Below are positions 28,271 through 37,989 of a stretch of 64,000 nt of DNA, one piece after another. A program made the position numbers and the translations under genes. Below the pieces are notes generated by a model. The model did not search any database. It worked only from the letters and a program-made list of their open reading frames with translations, and was not told where the DNA came from. The stretch's first letter is position 1. Every line of letters starts with the position of its first letter. The stretch is from Rikenellaceae bacterium (GTDB taxonomy: Bacteria; Bacteroidota; Bacteroidia; Bacteroidales; Rikenellaceae), in the NCBI GenBank assembly GCA_015060045.1, contig SUZH01000007.1, forward strand, positions 1 to 64,000. Direction: 5' to 3'.

Positions 28271-29505
28271 TGCAACCCCGGCCGACATATCCCGCATTGC
28301 CCCATCCGCGCCACAGCTTTGCCGATGGCCTGCTGATGTTCCTCTTGCTCTGTGTGAGTGGTAATCCGTGCCTGACCTCGCAAGGGGAGCTGACGCGCTA
28401 TGTGCCGCTCGGCATGTTGCTGGTGATCATCCTTGGTTATGGTCGCCGCATTCCTGCCACGGCCTTTCGACGAGTGGCCAAATGGGGACTCTTTTTGATG
28501 GCGATCTTCTTGGCGCAGGGCCTTGTTTTTGGTTCGGCCATTTTCCTAGCTTCGGCCAACTACATCGTCAAACTTTCGGTGGCTATCTTTGGCGCCTATG
28601 TCCTGGGCGATCGCTTCCCGCAGGTCTACCTCAAGACGATCAGCGCTGTGGCCGTGATCAGTATCTGCTGCTATGCGCTGAATTGCCTGGGAGTGGTCTT
28701 TCCGGCCTTGTGTGAGATCGATACGAAGGGCGAATCGATCTTCCTCTACACACAGCTGCAAAGCTCGATACAGGATGCGTATCGCAACGCCGGTATGTTT
28801 TGGGAACCAGGTGCCTTTGCCGGTTATCTGATGCTTGTGCCGGTGCTCTTTGCCAACGATTGGCGGTTGTTGGTGACGCGCTACCGAGGCTATGCCGTGT
28901 TGCTGCTCGTAGCCCTACTCACAACCACCAGCACGACGGGCTACCTGCTGCTGTTTGTTTGGCTGATGCTCTTTTTTGCGATGCAACTACGCCGAAAGTG
29001 GTTGCTCGTGCCGATACTTTGCCTGGTGCTCCCGCTGAGTTATTATGTCTTTATGCAGTTGGAGTTTCTGAACGATAAATTGACCTCGGAGTATGAACAG
29101 GCCCTCGAGCAAGATGAGCAGGAGATCAACTTTTCGCGCATGGGTTCACTCGTCTTCGATATGCACTACATCAAAAAACACCCCTTGATCGGCAACGGAC
29201 TGGTGATGTCTACCCGTTTCGCCGACCACTTGGGTTATTACGACGAGGAGGAACTGGATGCCTTTAGTAACGGCTTTACGGGCAATATCGCTTCACTCGG
29301 CGTTTTCTTTATGATCGCCTACCTGGCTTCGCTGTGGCGCAACCGAACCCTACGTCGCAAGGGAAGTGTTCTGTTGCTGGTGGTGTTACTGCTGCAGGGC
29401 GAATATTTCTTGAACTATCCGATCTTCCTGGCACTGCCGTTTGTCAATTTTAGTCTAAAACCTACCACGTATGAAGACCATCGCCGTCCTGCTTACCGTG
29501 CATAA
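28267..29505 (+). CDS. Wzy-type O-antigen polymerase/ligase-like protein
   Basis: A 412-residue integral membrane protein with roughly 10 to 12 helices and a larger loop around residues 275-345 that holds the HPLIGNGLVMSTRF motif typical of the Wzy_C/WaaL-like family. It follows the flippase and would polymerise repeat units in the periplasm. The start at 28267 overlaps the stop of the upstream glycosyltransferase by four bases; its end overlaps the next gene by 35 bases. WaaL-type ligase is the alternative. Confidence 0.8.
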   Translation: MMQPRPTYPALPHPRHSFADGLLMFLLLCVSGNPCLTSQGELTRYVPLGMLLVIILGYGRRIPATAFRRVAKWGLFLMAIFLAQGLVFGSAIFLASANYIVKLSVAIFGAYVLGDRFPQVYLKTISAVAVISICCYALNCLGVVFPALCEIDTKGESIFLYTQLQSSIQDAYRNAGMFWEPGAFAGYLMLVPVLFANDWRLLVTRYRGYAVLLLVALLTTTSTTGYLLLFVWLMLFFAMQLRRKWLLVPILCLVLPLSYYVFMQLEFLNDKLTSEYEQALEQDEQEINFSRMGSLVFDMHYIKKHPLIGNGLVMSTRFADHLGYYDEEELDAFSNGFTGNIASLGVFFMIAYLASLWRNRTLRRKGSVLLLVVLLLQGEYFLNYPIFLALPFVNFSLKPTTYEDHRRPAYRA

Positions 29506-30304
29506 CCGCCGCGAGAAGACGTTGCATGCTCTGCGGAGGCTCTATGCCGTGCCGCTCCCGTCGGACTACCGTTTGCGTGTTTTTTTGACCGACGACGGGT
29601 GTACGGATGGTACTGCGGAGGCCGTGCGCGAGCAATTCCCCGAGGTGGAGATGTTGCAGGGCGACGGAACGCTCTTTTGGAATCGCGGTATGCGTCTTGC
29701 GTGGAAAGCTGCGGCTCGGGAGAATCCCGACTTTTACCTCTGGCTCAACGATGATACGTTCCTCTTCGATCGTGCGCTGGAGGTGTTGCTGCGAACCTCG
29801 GCCGAGGAGTCGCACCAAGCCATCGTGCTGGGCTCGACGTGTGACACGGCAACCGAGCAACAGATCACCTATGGCGGTAAAGCGGAAAACGGAGCGTATG
29901 TGCTGGATGCAGCACGAGCCATGCCGTGTCGCTATATGAATGGCAATATCGTGCTGATTCCGCGTGCCGTGTTTGAAAAGGTGGGCTACAATGATGCCCA
30001 TTACCGCCATGCGATGGGGGATTATGACTACGGTCTGATGGCCCATCGCAAAGGGGTATGCGTGCTGGTTGCCCCCGGCTTTTTGGGAGCTTGCGACCTG
30101 CATGCAACGGTGGCGACGTGGAAGAATCCCGAAAAACCGTTACGCGAGCGTTGGCAGGCGATGTGGCGACCGACCGGGGCCAATCCGATCGAGTATTTCT
30201 ACTACCGCCGCAAACACTTTGGTCTTGTGCCTGCCTGTGCAACCTTTGTGTCCAACTTAGTTCACCTGCTCTTCCCGCAGTGGTGGAGCCCCGATCGACA
30301 TTAA
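29471..30304 (+). CDS. Family 2 glycosyltransferase
   Basis: A 277-residue GT-A enzyme opening with AVLLTVHNRREKTL. It has FLTDDGCTDGT for donor binding, GDGTLFWNRGM, the metal motif NDDT, and GDYDYGLMAHRKG, which resembles rhamnosyltransferase-like GT2 proteins. That suggests, without proving, use of the dTDP-rhamnose made further along the locus. It begins inside the end of the wzy gene (35-base overlap). Confidence 0.83.
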   Translation: MKTIAVLLTVHNRREKTLHALRRLYAVPLPSDYRLRVFLTDDGCTDGTAEAVREQFPEVEMLQGDGTLFWNRGMRLAWKAAARENPDFYLWLNDDTFLFDRALEVLLRTSAEESHQAIVLGSTCDTATEQQITYGGKAENGAYVLDAARAMPCRYMNGNIVLIPRAVFEKVGYNDAHYRHAMGDYDYGLMAHRKGVCVLVAPGFLGACDLHATVATWKNPEKPLRERWQAMWRPTGANPIEYFYYRRKHFGLVPACATFVSNLVHLLFPQWWSPDRH

Positions 30305-30307
30305 ACG

Positions 30308-31189
30308 ATGACGTCGCTGAAGATATCCGTCGTTACGGTGTGCTACAACATGGCACCCTACATCGAGCAGACCTTACGCTCGGTGCTTGATGCCGACTAC
30401 CCGAATCTGGAGTATATCGTTATCGACGGTGGCTCGACGGATGGTACACAGGCTATCATCGAGCGCTATCGCGATCGCTTGGCCTACTACGTGAGCGAGC
30501 CCGACGGCGGTATGTACGATGCGCTGGCAAAGGGTTTCGAACGGGCTACGGGCGAGGTGATGGCGTGGCTCAATGCCGATGATTGCTATTTCCCGTGGAC
30601 ACTGCAGACCGTGTCGGAGATCTTCTCGAAGTGGCAGGATGTGCAGTGGATCGGAGGTCGTTACGCCTTCCTCAATGCCGCGGGTGAGGTGAGCGAGATA
30701 TACCCGAAATGCAGTGCCCGCTCGCAGCGCGACATGCGCAATGGTTGGTGTCGCCGCGAGGTGCTGGGTCCCCTGCAGCAGGAGAGTATGTTCTGGCGAC
30801 GAGCACTCTACCTGCGGAGCGGAGGGCTGGATCGTACGTACCGCTCGGCAGGCGATTTTGAACTATGGATGCGCTTCGCTGCTCATGCCCCGCTGGTCAA
30901 GGTGGATCGGCCGCTGGCCGCCTTCCGCCGCCGTCCGGATAGCCTGTCGGTAGCCGGTGAGGATCGCTACGACCAAGAGGTGGAACGTGCATTAGGTACG
31001 TTGCCCCGTTTCCCGAACGGGTTGTGGCGCCTGGTGTCGGGATGCAAGGCGTGTGTGCAACTCTTGCGCATGACGCGCTATCGCCGCGTGGAGTTGTGTC
31101 GGTATGATCGCCACCAACAACTGCAACGCAAAACGACCTGGAGCAGTGCCTCCAATCATACCTTGTGTTCCTTACTTTTTCACCGATAG
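30308..31189 (+). CDS. Family 2 glycosyltransferase
   Basis: A 293-residue GT-A enzyme with SVVTVCYNM, YIVIDGGSTDGT, the short SEPDGGMYDALAKG and the metal motif NADD in MAWLNADDCYF. This is the subgroup often annotated WfgS- or WcaA-like. The C-terminal third is basic and may contact the membrane. It follows the previous gene after 3 bases. Confidence 0.85.
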   Translation: MTSLKISVVTVCYNMAPYIEQTLRSVLDADYPNLEYIVIDGGSTDGTQAIIERYRDRLAYYVSEPDGGMYDALAKGFERATGEVMAWLNADDCYFPWTLQTVSEIFSKWQDVQWIGGRYAFLNAAGEVSEIYPKCSARSQRDMRNGWCRREVLGPLQQESMFWRRALYLRSGGLDRTYRSAGDFELWMRFAAHAPLVKVDRPLAAFRRRPDSLSVAGEDRYDQEVERALGTLPRFPNGLWRLVSGCKACVQLLRMTRYRRVELCRYDRHQQLQRKTTWSSASNHTLCSLLFHR

Positions 31190-31195
31190 CGTCAG

Positions 31196-31990
31196 ATGGA
31201 AAACAAGAGATACCGCATAGGTAAGGTCTATATTACGGCCACCTGCCCCGAGGAGGCAGATCGGTGCATCGTGCAGTTGGCACAGCGATCGACACCCTCC
31301 TATGTCTGCGTCTCCAACGCACGAACGGTGACCCTGGCCAACCGTGATGCCGCTTACCGGGCGGTGATGCACCGTGCTGCGATGTGTCTGCCGGATGGAA
31401 TGCCGCTTGTCTGGATGGCGCGTTTGTGGGGTTTGCGAGAGGTGCAACGCACTACGGGCCCCGATCTCTTTGTGCGGTTGGTCGGCCATGCAGAGCATGG
31501 GCTGAAACACTTCCTGCTGGGTGATACGGAGGAGACCCTGCAGGCAATGCGCACGAAATTCTCCGAGCAGGGCTCGCGGCAGATCGTCGGAACACTCTCG
31601 CCCGCCTTTTGCGAGCTGGATGACTATGACTATCCGTCGATCGCGGCCCAAATTGCGGCCAGCGGAGCCGATGTGGTGTGGCTCTCGCTGCGCGCCCCGA
31701 AGCAGGATCTCTTCGCTGCCCGTCTTCAGCCCTATTTGCAACGTGGGGTCTGCATTGGCGTCGGTGCAGCTTTCCGCTTTTCGCTCGGCGAATTGAAACA
31801 TCCGCCCCGGTGGGCGCAAAAGATGGGCGTGACTGGGCTGTTTTGGCGTAAAATAAACCTCCGACTGATCGCCAACTACTGTAAATTTACATGGATGGTG
31901 TGCTGTTGGAGCATCTCCATCCTTTGGGCAAGACTTCGGGGCGAAACACCGATGAACGACTTAAACGAGGCAATATGGCAAAAAAGTTAA
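31196..31990 (+). CDS. WecG/TagA/CpsF family glycosyltransferase (GT26)
   Basis: A 264-residue enzyme of the family that adds ManNAcA, ManNAc or glucose to a lipid-linked first sugar. Signatures are VCVSNARTVTLANRD, CLPDGMPLVWMARL with the catalytic aspartate, GDTEETLQAM, and LSLRAPKQDLFAARL near the active site. This fits a second-sugar transferase acting on the product of the 22953 enzyme. The C-terminal hydrophobic and basic stretch (KFTWMVCCWSISILWARLRG) would bind the membrane. It overlaps the next gene by 16 bases. Confidence 0.88.
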   Translation: MENKRYRIGKVYITATCPEEADRCIVQLAQRSTPSYVCVSNARTVTLANRDAAYRAVMHRAAMCLPDGMPLVWMARLWGLREVQRTTGPDLFVRLVGHAEHGLKHFLLGDTEETLQAMRTKFSEQGSRQIVGTLSPAFCELDDYDYPSIAAQIAASGADVVWLSLRAPKQDLFAARLQPYLQRGVCIGVGAAFRFSLGELKHPPRWAQKMGVTGLFWRKINLRLIANYCKFTWMVCCWSISILWARLRGETPMNDLNEAIWQKS

Positions 31991-32550
31991 GCCTTACGTA
32001 CCGCCTGTTGCGGCGTATGGGACTGAATTATAGCGAGGAGGAGTATGGTGACGTTTCGCTCCTGCGGGTGGTCGGCCAATTCTTCAAAACCTACTATCGG
32101 GCACTGCTCGTGAGTATGATGAATTGGGTCATTTTGGCGCCCTTCAATCCGCGTTTGTTGCGCCCGCGTCTGCTGCGTGCTTTGGGGGCAACCGTCGGCC
32201 GTGATGTATTCATCGGCGATTACGTCCGTGTCGATATGAATCATGCCGACCTGATTATTCTGGAGGATCATGTACATGTGGCTGCAGGTACACGCCTGCT
32301 TTGCCATCAGCGCGACCTGTCGAACTATTGCGTGGGGGACGATTATGCCAAATTGGGCTATCGCTACGGTAAAATACACCTGAAAAAGGGATGCCTGATC
32401 GGGATGGATTCGATCGTGATGCCCCATGTGACCATCGGCGAAGGGGCGATCGTAGGGGCCGGATCGCTGGTTACGAGCGACATCCCGGCCTGGACCGTGG
32501 CCACGGGACGACCCGCTAAAGTGGTCCGCCAAATTCCCGTTCGGAAATAA
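31975..32550 (+). CDS. Hexapeptide-repeat acyltransferase
   Basis: A 191-residue left-handed beta-helix protein. Hexapeptide ladder segments include VGRDVFIGDYVRVD, IILEDHVHVAAGTRLLCH and KKGCLIGMDSIVMPHVTIGE. The closing AGSLVTSDIPAWTVATGRPA is the standard end of maltose/colanic-acid type O-acetyltransferases. It probably O-acetylates the glycan or an intermediate. The ATG at 31975 is inside the end of the GT26 gene. Confidence 0.85.
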   Translation: MAKKLSLTYRLLRRMGLNYSEEEYGDVSLLRVVGQFFKTYYRALLVSMMNWVILAPFNPRLLRPRLLRALGATVGRDVFIGDYVRVDMNHADLIILEDHVHVAAGTRLLCHQRDLSNYCVGDDYAKLGYRYGKIHLKKGCLIGMDSIVMPHVTIGEGAIVGAGSLVTSDIPAWTVATGRPAKVVRQIPVRK

Positions 32551-32558
32551 ACGATACG

Positions 32559-33407
32559 ATGCAGATTCTGACCTTCGACATAGAGGAGTGGTTCCATCTG
32601 TTGGATTTCGACGCTACGCGTACCGAGGCGGAGTGGGAGAAGTACGAGGTACGTATCTACAAGAATGTGGAGCGTATTTTCCGTCTCTTGGAGGAGACGG
32701 ACACGAAGGCGACCTTTTTTATCATCGGTTGGATCGCTAAACGCTATCCCGATTTGGTGCGCGAAATTGCACAACGTTATCAGATCGGCAGCCATACGAT
32801 GAACCATCAACTCGTCTGGCAGCAATCGCCGAAGGCCTTTCGTGAAGATGTCGCCTCGTCGATCCACCGCTTGGAGGATGTGACGGGACAACGCGTTACC
32901 TGCTTCCGCGCTCCGGGTTTCTCGATCCGTAGCAGTGAACGGTGGGCTTTTGAAACGTTGGCCGAGTTGGGAATTGAGTACGATTGTTCGATTTTCCCTG
33001 CTTCGCATGCCCACGGCGGTATGCCCGAGTATGGCGCCTCCGAGCCAGCGATCATCCGTTGTGGCAAGGCCGAGATTCGCGAGTTCCCGATTTCGACCGA
33101 GTCGCTACTGGGGCGTCATGTGGCATTTTCGGGGGGAGGCTATTTTCGCCTGATGCCCTACCGGCTGATCCGACACTGGTCGCAGCGACAGGTCGATTAC
33201 CTGATGGCCTACATCCATCCGCGTGACCTGGATGGCGATCAGCCCGTATTGCAGGGACTATCCCCGATGCGCCGTTTTCGCTCCTATGTCGGGGTGAAAG
33301 GGGCTGAAAAGAAGCTACGCCGTTACCTGCAGGATTTTTGCTTTGCGGATGTGGCGACGGCTGCAGCGCAGATCGATTGGAACGCTGTGAAAGAGATACG
33401 ACTATAA
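32559..33407 (+). CDS. Polysaccharide deacetylase (CE4-type)
   Basis: A 282-residue NodB-homology protein without a signal peptide. Metal-binding residues are D7 in FDIEEWFH and H79 and H83 in GSHTMNHQ; CFRAPGF provides the catalytic arginine motif. It resembles the cytoplasmic deacetylases found in exopolysaccharide loci, which act on N-acetyl groups of a lipid-linked or nucleotide sugar. It sits between the acetyltransferase and the sugar-activation fusion, so the locus both adds and removes acetyl groups. Confidence 0.85.
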   Translation: MQILTFDIEEWFHLLDFDATRTEAEWEKYEVRIYKNVERIFRLLEETDTKATFFIIGWIAKRYPDLVREIAQRYQIGSHTMNHQLVWQQSPKAFREDVASSIHRLEDVTGQRVTCFRAPGFSIRSSERWAFETLAELGIEYDCSIFPASHAHGGMPEYGASEPAIIRCGKAEIREFPISTESLLGRHVAFSGGGYFRLMPYRLIRHWSQRQVDYLMAYIHPRDLDGDQPVLQGLSPMRRFRSYVGVKGAEKKLRRYLQDFCFADVATAAAQIDWNAVKEIRL

Positions 33408-33437
33408 AGAGAACAAATAATAGATAAAGAACCGATT

Positions 33438-34589
33438 ATGGCTGAAAAGAAAGTTTTTGTTTCGGGTTGCTACGATATGCTGCATAGCGGTCATGTGGCC
33501 TTCTTTAAGGAGGCTGCACGTTACGGCGATCTCTACGTGGGCATCGGATCGGATGCCACGATCTTCCAGCTCAAGGCACGACGCACGATTTGCGCCGAGG
33601 CTGAGCGTTTGTACATGGTCAAGGCAATACGTTACGTGAAAGATGCGTTTATCAACACGGGCTCGGGTATGATGGACTTCATCGAGACGGTCGATCGCGT
33701 GAAACCCGATATCTTCGTGGTCAACGAGGATGGTAGCACGGAGACCAAACGTCAATTTTGCGCCGAGCGTGGCATTGAGTATGTCGTGTTGCAGCGTGAG
33801 CCGGATGCCGGCCTGGAGGTGCGCTCAACCACGTCGATCCGTACGACCGTCAAACCGCAACTCCCTTACCGCCTCGACTTGGCCGGTACGTGGATCGATC
33901 AACCCTATGTCTCGAAGTACGGGGCAGGGTGGGCGATTACCATTTCGCTCGAGCCGACCATCGAATTCATGGAGCGTGGCGGCATGTCCACCTCGACGCG
34001 CAATGCAATGAAGAAGATTTGGCCCTACAACCTGCCGGCCTACGATCCCGAGAAGTTGGCCAAATTGGTATTCTGCTTCGAGAATGAGCCGGAAAAGGGT
34101 GGTCATATCTCGGGTGCACAGGATGCCATCGGTATCTGTGTACCGGGGTTGTGCCGTCACTACTACAACAATCACTATTGGCCCGAGAAGATCGAGACGA
34201 TCCACGACGAGGCGATTCTTCGATGGCTCGAGCAGCATCTCTGCCTGATCCCCACCTTCCCTCGTCCGGAGGGTACGTCGGTGGTAGAAGGCTGCAAAAT
34301 TGACGAGGCGGGTGTAAAGGCCCTTGCGGCGGCAGCCGATCAGTGCTGGGAGGCGATCCTAAAGCGCGATTTACAGGCTTTTGCAGCGGCCTATCAAGCC
34401 TCGTTTGAGGCACAGGTGGCCATGTTCCCGGCGATGGTTTCGGAGGAGGTGCAGCGTTGGATCGATCGCTATCGCGATCAGGCTTTGGCCTGGAAGCTCT
34501 CGGGTGCCGGTGCCGGTGGTTACTTGGCACTTGTATGTGAAGTTCCGCCTGTGGAGGCGATCCGCATCAAGATTCGTCGCCGCGAATAA
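33438..34589 (+). CDS. Cytidylyltransferase/GHMP-kinase fusion, sugar unknown
   Basis: A 383-residue two-domain protein. Residues 1-137 form a nucleotidyltransferase with VSGCYDMLHSGH (HxGH at 16-19) and the C-terminal RSTTSIR signature (129-135). Residues about 141-383 match a GHMP small-molecule kinase: motif 1 RLDLAGTWIDQP (145-156), a degenerate motif 2 GGMSTSTRNA (181-190), GGHISGAQDAIG (221-232), and motif 3 KLSGAGAGGY (353-362). I infer one protein that phosphorylates a sugar and then activates it with a nucleotide, as in heptose activation, but the substrate is unknown. Similar fusions exist in other Bacteroidetes as far as I recall. The canonical ATP-loop glycines and serines of motif 2 are altered. 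Confidence 0.8.
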   Translation: MAEKKVFVSGCYDMLHSGHVAFFKEAARYGDLYVGIGSDATIFQLKARRTICAEAERLYMVKAIRYVKDAFINTGSGMMDFIETVDRVKPDIFVVNEDGSTETKRQFCAERGIEYVVLQREPDAGLEVRSTTSIRTTVKPQLPYRLDLAGTWIDQPYVSKYGAGWAITISLEPTIEFMERGGMSTSTRNAMKKIWPYNLPAYDPEKLAKLVFCFENEPEKGGHISGAQDAIGICVPGLCRHYYNNHYWPEKIETIHDEAILRWLEQHLCLIPTFPRPEGTSVVEGCKIDEAGVKALAAAADQCWEAILKRDLQAFAAAYQASFEAQVAMFPAMVSEEVQRWIDRYRDQALAWKLSGAGAGGYLALVCEVPPVEAIRIKIRRRE

Positions 34590-34598
34590 CGCCTGCTT

Positions 34599-35699
34599 AT
34601 GACCCACCAACTCCCGTTGCAGACGCTCATCGCCCTCGTGCAGGCGGCCTATTGCCATGAACCACATCCGTCGTTACGGGTGTCGGAGGAGCAGTGGCCG
34701 CAGCTCTACGCATGGGCGGTACAGACCGAGGTGGCGGGGTGGTTGTGGCCCGTGGTGGCGCGCCTGCCCGTGGATGAACAACCACCGCGACCGGTGCGGT
34801 TGGCGTGGGCGCTTTCGGCCGAACGGATCGGTGAAAAGTCTAAACTGCAGGAGCAGACGGTGTGTCGTGTGATGCAGCAGGTCGAGGCCGATGGTTGGCG
34901 AGCCCTTTTATTGAAGGGCCAGGCTGTGGCGGTCTGCTACCCCGAACCGAGGCAACGCCTCGCGGGAGATATTGATCTGTGGATCGAGGGCGACCGAAAG
35001 GAGGTGGTGCGCTATGCCCGTTCGACAAATCCCGCTTGCCGACCCGTCTATCACCATGTGGATGCCCATATCGGTGGGGAGGAGCATGTGGAGTTGCACC
35101 TCGCGCCCAGTTGGATGTATGGTTGGCGCAGGAATCGTCGCCTGCAACGCTGGTTTGAAGAGCAGCGCAGTCGCCAATTTGCCCCTTTGCGTACGATTCG
35201 GCTGGCAGATCAAGCGGTGGCCGTTCCGACGATCGATTTTCTGCAACGCTACCTCCTGGTACACATGTACCGCCACCTCTTCGAGGAGGGACTTACGCTC
35301 CGTCGCGTGGTCGATTACGGCTACCTGCTGCAACAGGGGATGACGGCCGAGGAGTGTGCCGATTTCCGTTGTTGGACGGAGCGTATGGGACTCAAGCGAT
35401 TTACCGGCGGCGTGATGTATCTGTTGGAGGTTTGGCTCGGGATGGAGCCCGCTTCGCTCCCTATGTCGGGGGATGCATGGAGTGGAGAAATGCTCATGGC
35501 CGAGCTACTTCCTTTGGAAGAAAGAAAAATAAATGGTAAATTTGATCCTTCGAACCGCCTCCTGCAACGCGTAAGTAAGGCGGCCCGAACCCAATACCGC
35601 AATTTGAAATACCTGCATCACTACCCGGCAGAGGTGCTGTCGGCCCCCTTGTTTAAGGTCGGACACTACCTGTGGCGTAAGATGCATGGTTGGACCTAA
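34599..35699 (+). CDS. Uncharacterised nucleotidyltransferase-fold protein (NTP_transf_5-like)
   Basis: A 366-residue protein whose recognisable core is [25 protein letters not shown]: the GD-IDLW segment is the metal-binding DxD strand of the nucleotidyltransferase superfamily. Members are common in capsule loci and their reaction is not established. The rest is helical and tryptophan-rich. It starts 9 bases after the fusion gene and may act on the same product. G+C drops locally near 35520-35560. Confidence 0.7.
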   Translation: MTHQLPLQTLIALVQAAYCHEPHPSLRVSEEQWPQLYAWAVQTEVAGWLWPVVARLPVDEQPPRPVRLAWALSAERIGEKSKLQEQTVCRVMQQVEADGWRALLLKGQAVAVCYPEPRQRLAGDIDLWIEGDRKEVVRYARSTNPACRPVYHHVDAHIGGEEHVELHLAPSWMYGWRRNRRLQRWFEEQRSRQFAPLRTIRLADQAVAVPTIDFLQRYLLVHMYRHLFEEGLTLRRVVDYGYLLQQGMTAEECADFRCWTERMGLKRFTGGVMYLLEVWLGMEPASLPMSGDAWSGEMLMAELLPLEERKINGKFDPSNRLLQRVSKAARTQYRNLKYLHHYPAEVLSAPLFKVGHYLWRKMHGWT

Positions 35700-35710
35700 C
35701 ACGAACAACA

Positions 35711-36598
35711 ATGAAGGGAATTGTCTTGGCCGGCGGAAGTGGCACACGCCTCTATCCGCTCACTAAGGGGGTTAGCAAACAGCTGCTTCCGATCTACGAC
35801 AAACCGATGGTTTATTATCCGATTTCAGTGCTGATGCTGGCCGGAATCCGTGAGATTTTAATCATCTCTACGCCGCAGGATCTGCCCGGCTTCCGGCGTT
35901 TGCTGGGTGATGGATCGGACTATGGTGTGCGCTTTGCTTATGCCGAGCAACCCTCGCCCGATGGTTTGGCGCAGGCCTTTCTGATCGGCGAAGAGTTTAT
36001 CGGTGACGATGCCGTGTGCCTGGTTCTGGGTGATAATATCTTCTATGGCCAGGGCTTTACGGGGATGCTGCTCGATGCTGTTCGCCGCGCCGAAGAACAA
36101 CACGAGGCTACGCTGTTCGGCTATGCGGTACACGATCCCGAGCGCTATGGCGTGGCCGAAGTGAACGCGGATGGTCGCGTTTGCAGCCTGGAGGAGAAAC
36201 CGCAAATCCCGAAATCCAACATAGCTGTGACCGGTCTCTATTTCTATCCGAATCGTGTGGTCGAGGTGGCTAAGACGATCACCCCGTCGGCCCGTGGTGA
36301 GCTGGAAATCACGGATGTCAATCGTGCCTTCCTGGCCGAGGATGCGCTGCATCTGCAGCAGTTGGGACGTGGTTTTGCCTGGCTCGATATGGGAACGCAT
36401 GAGTCGCTCTATGAGGCTACGGCCTTCGTCAAGTCGATCGAGAATCGTCAATCCCTCAAGATTGCCTGCCTCGAGGAGATCGCCTGGCGCAAGGGGTGGA
36501 TCTCGGATGAGGAGTTGTTGCGCTTGGCCGAGCCGATGCGCAATAATAGCTATGGCGCTTATATGATTCGTTTGGCTACCGAACCGATATGGAGATAA
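35711..36598 (+). CDS. rfbA: Glucose-1-phosphate thymidylyltransferase
   Basis: A 295-residue enzyme that makes dTDP-glucose, the first step of dTDP-L-rhamnose synthesis. Signatures are [11 protein letters not shown] at the N-terminus, [23 protein letters not shown] with the metal aspartate, and [13 protein letters not shown]. The ATG at 35711 follows the previous stop by 11 bases. It overlaps rfbC by 10 bases. Confidence 0.95.
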   Translation: MKGIVLAGGSGTRLYPLTKGVSKQLLPIYDKPMVYYPISVLMLAGIREILIISTPQDLPGFRRLLGDGSDYGVRFAYAEQPSPDGLAQAFLIGEEFIGDDAVCLVLGDNIFYGQGFTGMLLDAVRRAEEQHEATLFGYAVHDPERYGVAEVNADGRVCSLEEKPQIPKSNIAVTGLYFYPNRVVEVAKTITPSARGELEITDVNRAFLAEDALHLQQLGRGFAWLDMGTHESLYEATAFVKSIENRQSLKIACLEEIAWRKGWISDEELLRLAEPMRNNSYGAYMIRLATEPIWR

Positions 36599-37137
36599 AA
36601 AAGAGCAATATCGAGGGCGTTTGGATCCTCGAACCGAACTGTCATGCCGATCAGCGTGGCTACTTCATGGAGACCTTCCGTGAGGAGGAGTTCCGCCGTC
36701 TGACGGGGATCGATCCGCACTTCGTGCAGGAGAACGAGAGCCTCTCGAAGCGAGGCGTTGTGCGTGGCCTGCACTACCAGCTGCCGCCCTATGCCCAGGC
36801 CAAATTGGTTCGGGTCGTGCGGGGCGAAGTGTGGGACGTGGCGGTTGATATGCGTCGCTCATCACCGACCTTTGGCGCCTATGTAGCTGTGACGCTTTCG
36901 GCCGAAAACCGTCGCCAACTCTACATCCCCGAGGGCTTTGCCCACGGCTTTGTGGCATTGAGCGAGGAGGCTGTCCTGCAATACAAATGCAGTGCCTATT
37001 ATCACCCCGAGGCCGAGGGTGGTGTGGCGTGGAATGACCCCACGTTGGCCATCGCGTGGCCCATCGCGCCCGACGAGGTGTGCTTATCGCCCAAGGATCA
37101 GCAACATCCGTTGCTGGCCGATGCTAAATGCTTTTAA
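36589..37137 (+). CDS. rfbC: dTDP-4-dehydrorhamnose 3,5-epimerase
   Basis: A 182-residue cupin-fold epimerase, the third rhamnose step. [20 protein letters not shown] contains the catalytic histidine, [14 protein letters not shown] follows, and [10 protein letters not shown] closes the active site. The start lies inside the end of rfbA. Confidence 0.95.
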   Translation: MEIKKSNIEGVWILEPNCHADQRGYFMETFREEEFRRLTGIDPHFVQENESLSKRGVVRGLHYQLPPYAQAKLVRVVRGEVWDVAVDMRRSSPTFGAYVAVTLSAENRRQLYIPEGFAHGFVALSEEAVLQYKCSAYYHPEAEGGVAWNDPTLAIAWPIAPDEVCLSPKDQQHPLLADAKCF

Positions 37138-37140
37138 GAG

Positions 37141-37989
37141 ATGAACATCTGGATTACCGGCGCTGAGGGCCAGTTGGGTCGATCGTTACGTAAGGTGTTA
37201 CGCGATGCGTCGGATCGTTGCCTCTTTACGGATCGGGAATTGGACTTGACCGATCGCGAGGCGGTACTTCGCTTCGCACGGGAGGAACAGATCGATGTGG
37301 TGGTTAATTGTGCCGCCTACACCAATGTCGAGTGCGCCGAAACAGAGGAACAAAAGGCCTATGCCGTGAATGCCGAGGCTGCAGGCCATCTGGCCGAGGC
37401 GATGCGTGAACGGGAGGGGTTGATGATCCACATCTCGACCGATTTTGTCTTTATGGGTGGTTGTTGTGCCCTATTACCCGAAACGGCACAACCCCGGCCG
37501 ATCAACGCCTACGGCCGCACGAAGTTGGCGGGCGAGCGGGCGATCGAGTCGTCGGGTTGCAACTACATGATCTGGCGCACGGCGTGGCTCTATTCGGCCT
37601 ATGGCCGTAATTTCGTCAAGACCATTTTGCGCCTGAGCGCCGAGCGTGACGAACTCCGTGTGGTGTGTGACGAGATCGGCTCACCGACCTATGCGGGCGA
37701 TCTGGCCGAGGCAATTGCGGAGGTGATCCGTGAGCGCCGCTTCGTGGGGGGCATTTACCACTACACGAACCTCGGTGAATGTTCACGCTGGGAGTTCGCC
37801 CAGGAGATCTGCCGTTTAGCAGGCCGCGCGGTGAGAATCCATCCCTGTCGTGCCGAGGAGTATCCCTCGGCGGTTTGCCGTCCGAAAAATGCGGTGCTGG
37901 ACAAGACGAAGATTCAGGAGCGTCTGGCACTGAAAATTCCCCATTGGAAAGAATCTTTAAAACGTTGTTTGGATGAACTTCAAGCGTAA
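37141..37989 (+). CDS. rfbD: dTDP-4-dehydrorhamnose reductase
   Basis: A 282-residue short-chain dehydrogenase performing the last rhamnose step with NAD(P)H. It has WITGAEGQLGRSL for cofactor binding, NCAAYTNV, STDFVFMGG and the catalytic YxxxK in YGRTKLAGE. It begins 3 bases after rfbC and overlaps rfbB by 17 bases. Confidence 0.94.
   Translation: MNIWITGAEGQLGRSLRKVLRDASDRCLFTDRELDLTDREAVLRFAREEQIDVVVNCAAYTNVECAETEEQKAYAVNAEAAGHLAEAMREREGLMIHISTDFVFMGGCCALLPETAQPRPINAYGRTKLAGERAIESSGCNYMIWRTAWLYSAYGRNFVKTILRLSAERDELRVVCDEIGSPTYAGDLAEAIAEVIRERRFVGGIYHYTNLGECSRWEFAQEICRLAGRAVRIHPCRAEEYPSAVCRPKNAVLDKTKIQERLALKIPHWKESLKRCLDELQA

Noticed and set aside
33817..33850. Gene boundary inside the nucleotidyltransferase/kinase fusion
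   Set aside because: The frame is continuous through the linker with no stop, no internal start with a good ribosome site, and both domains keep their motifs.
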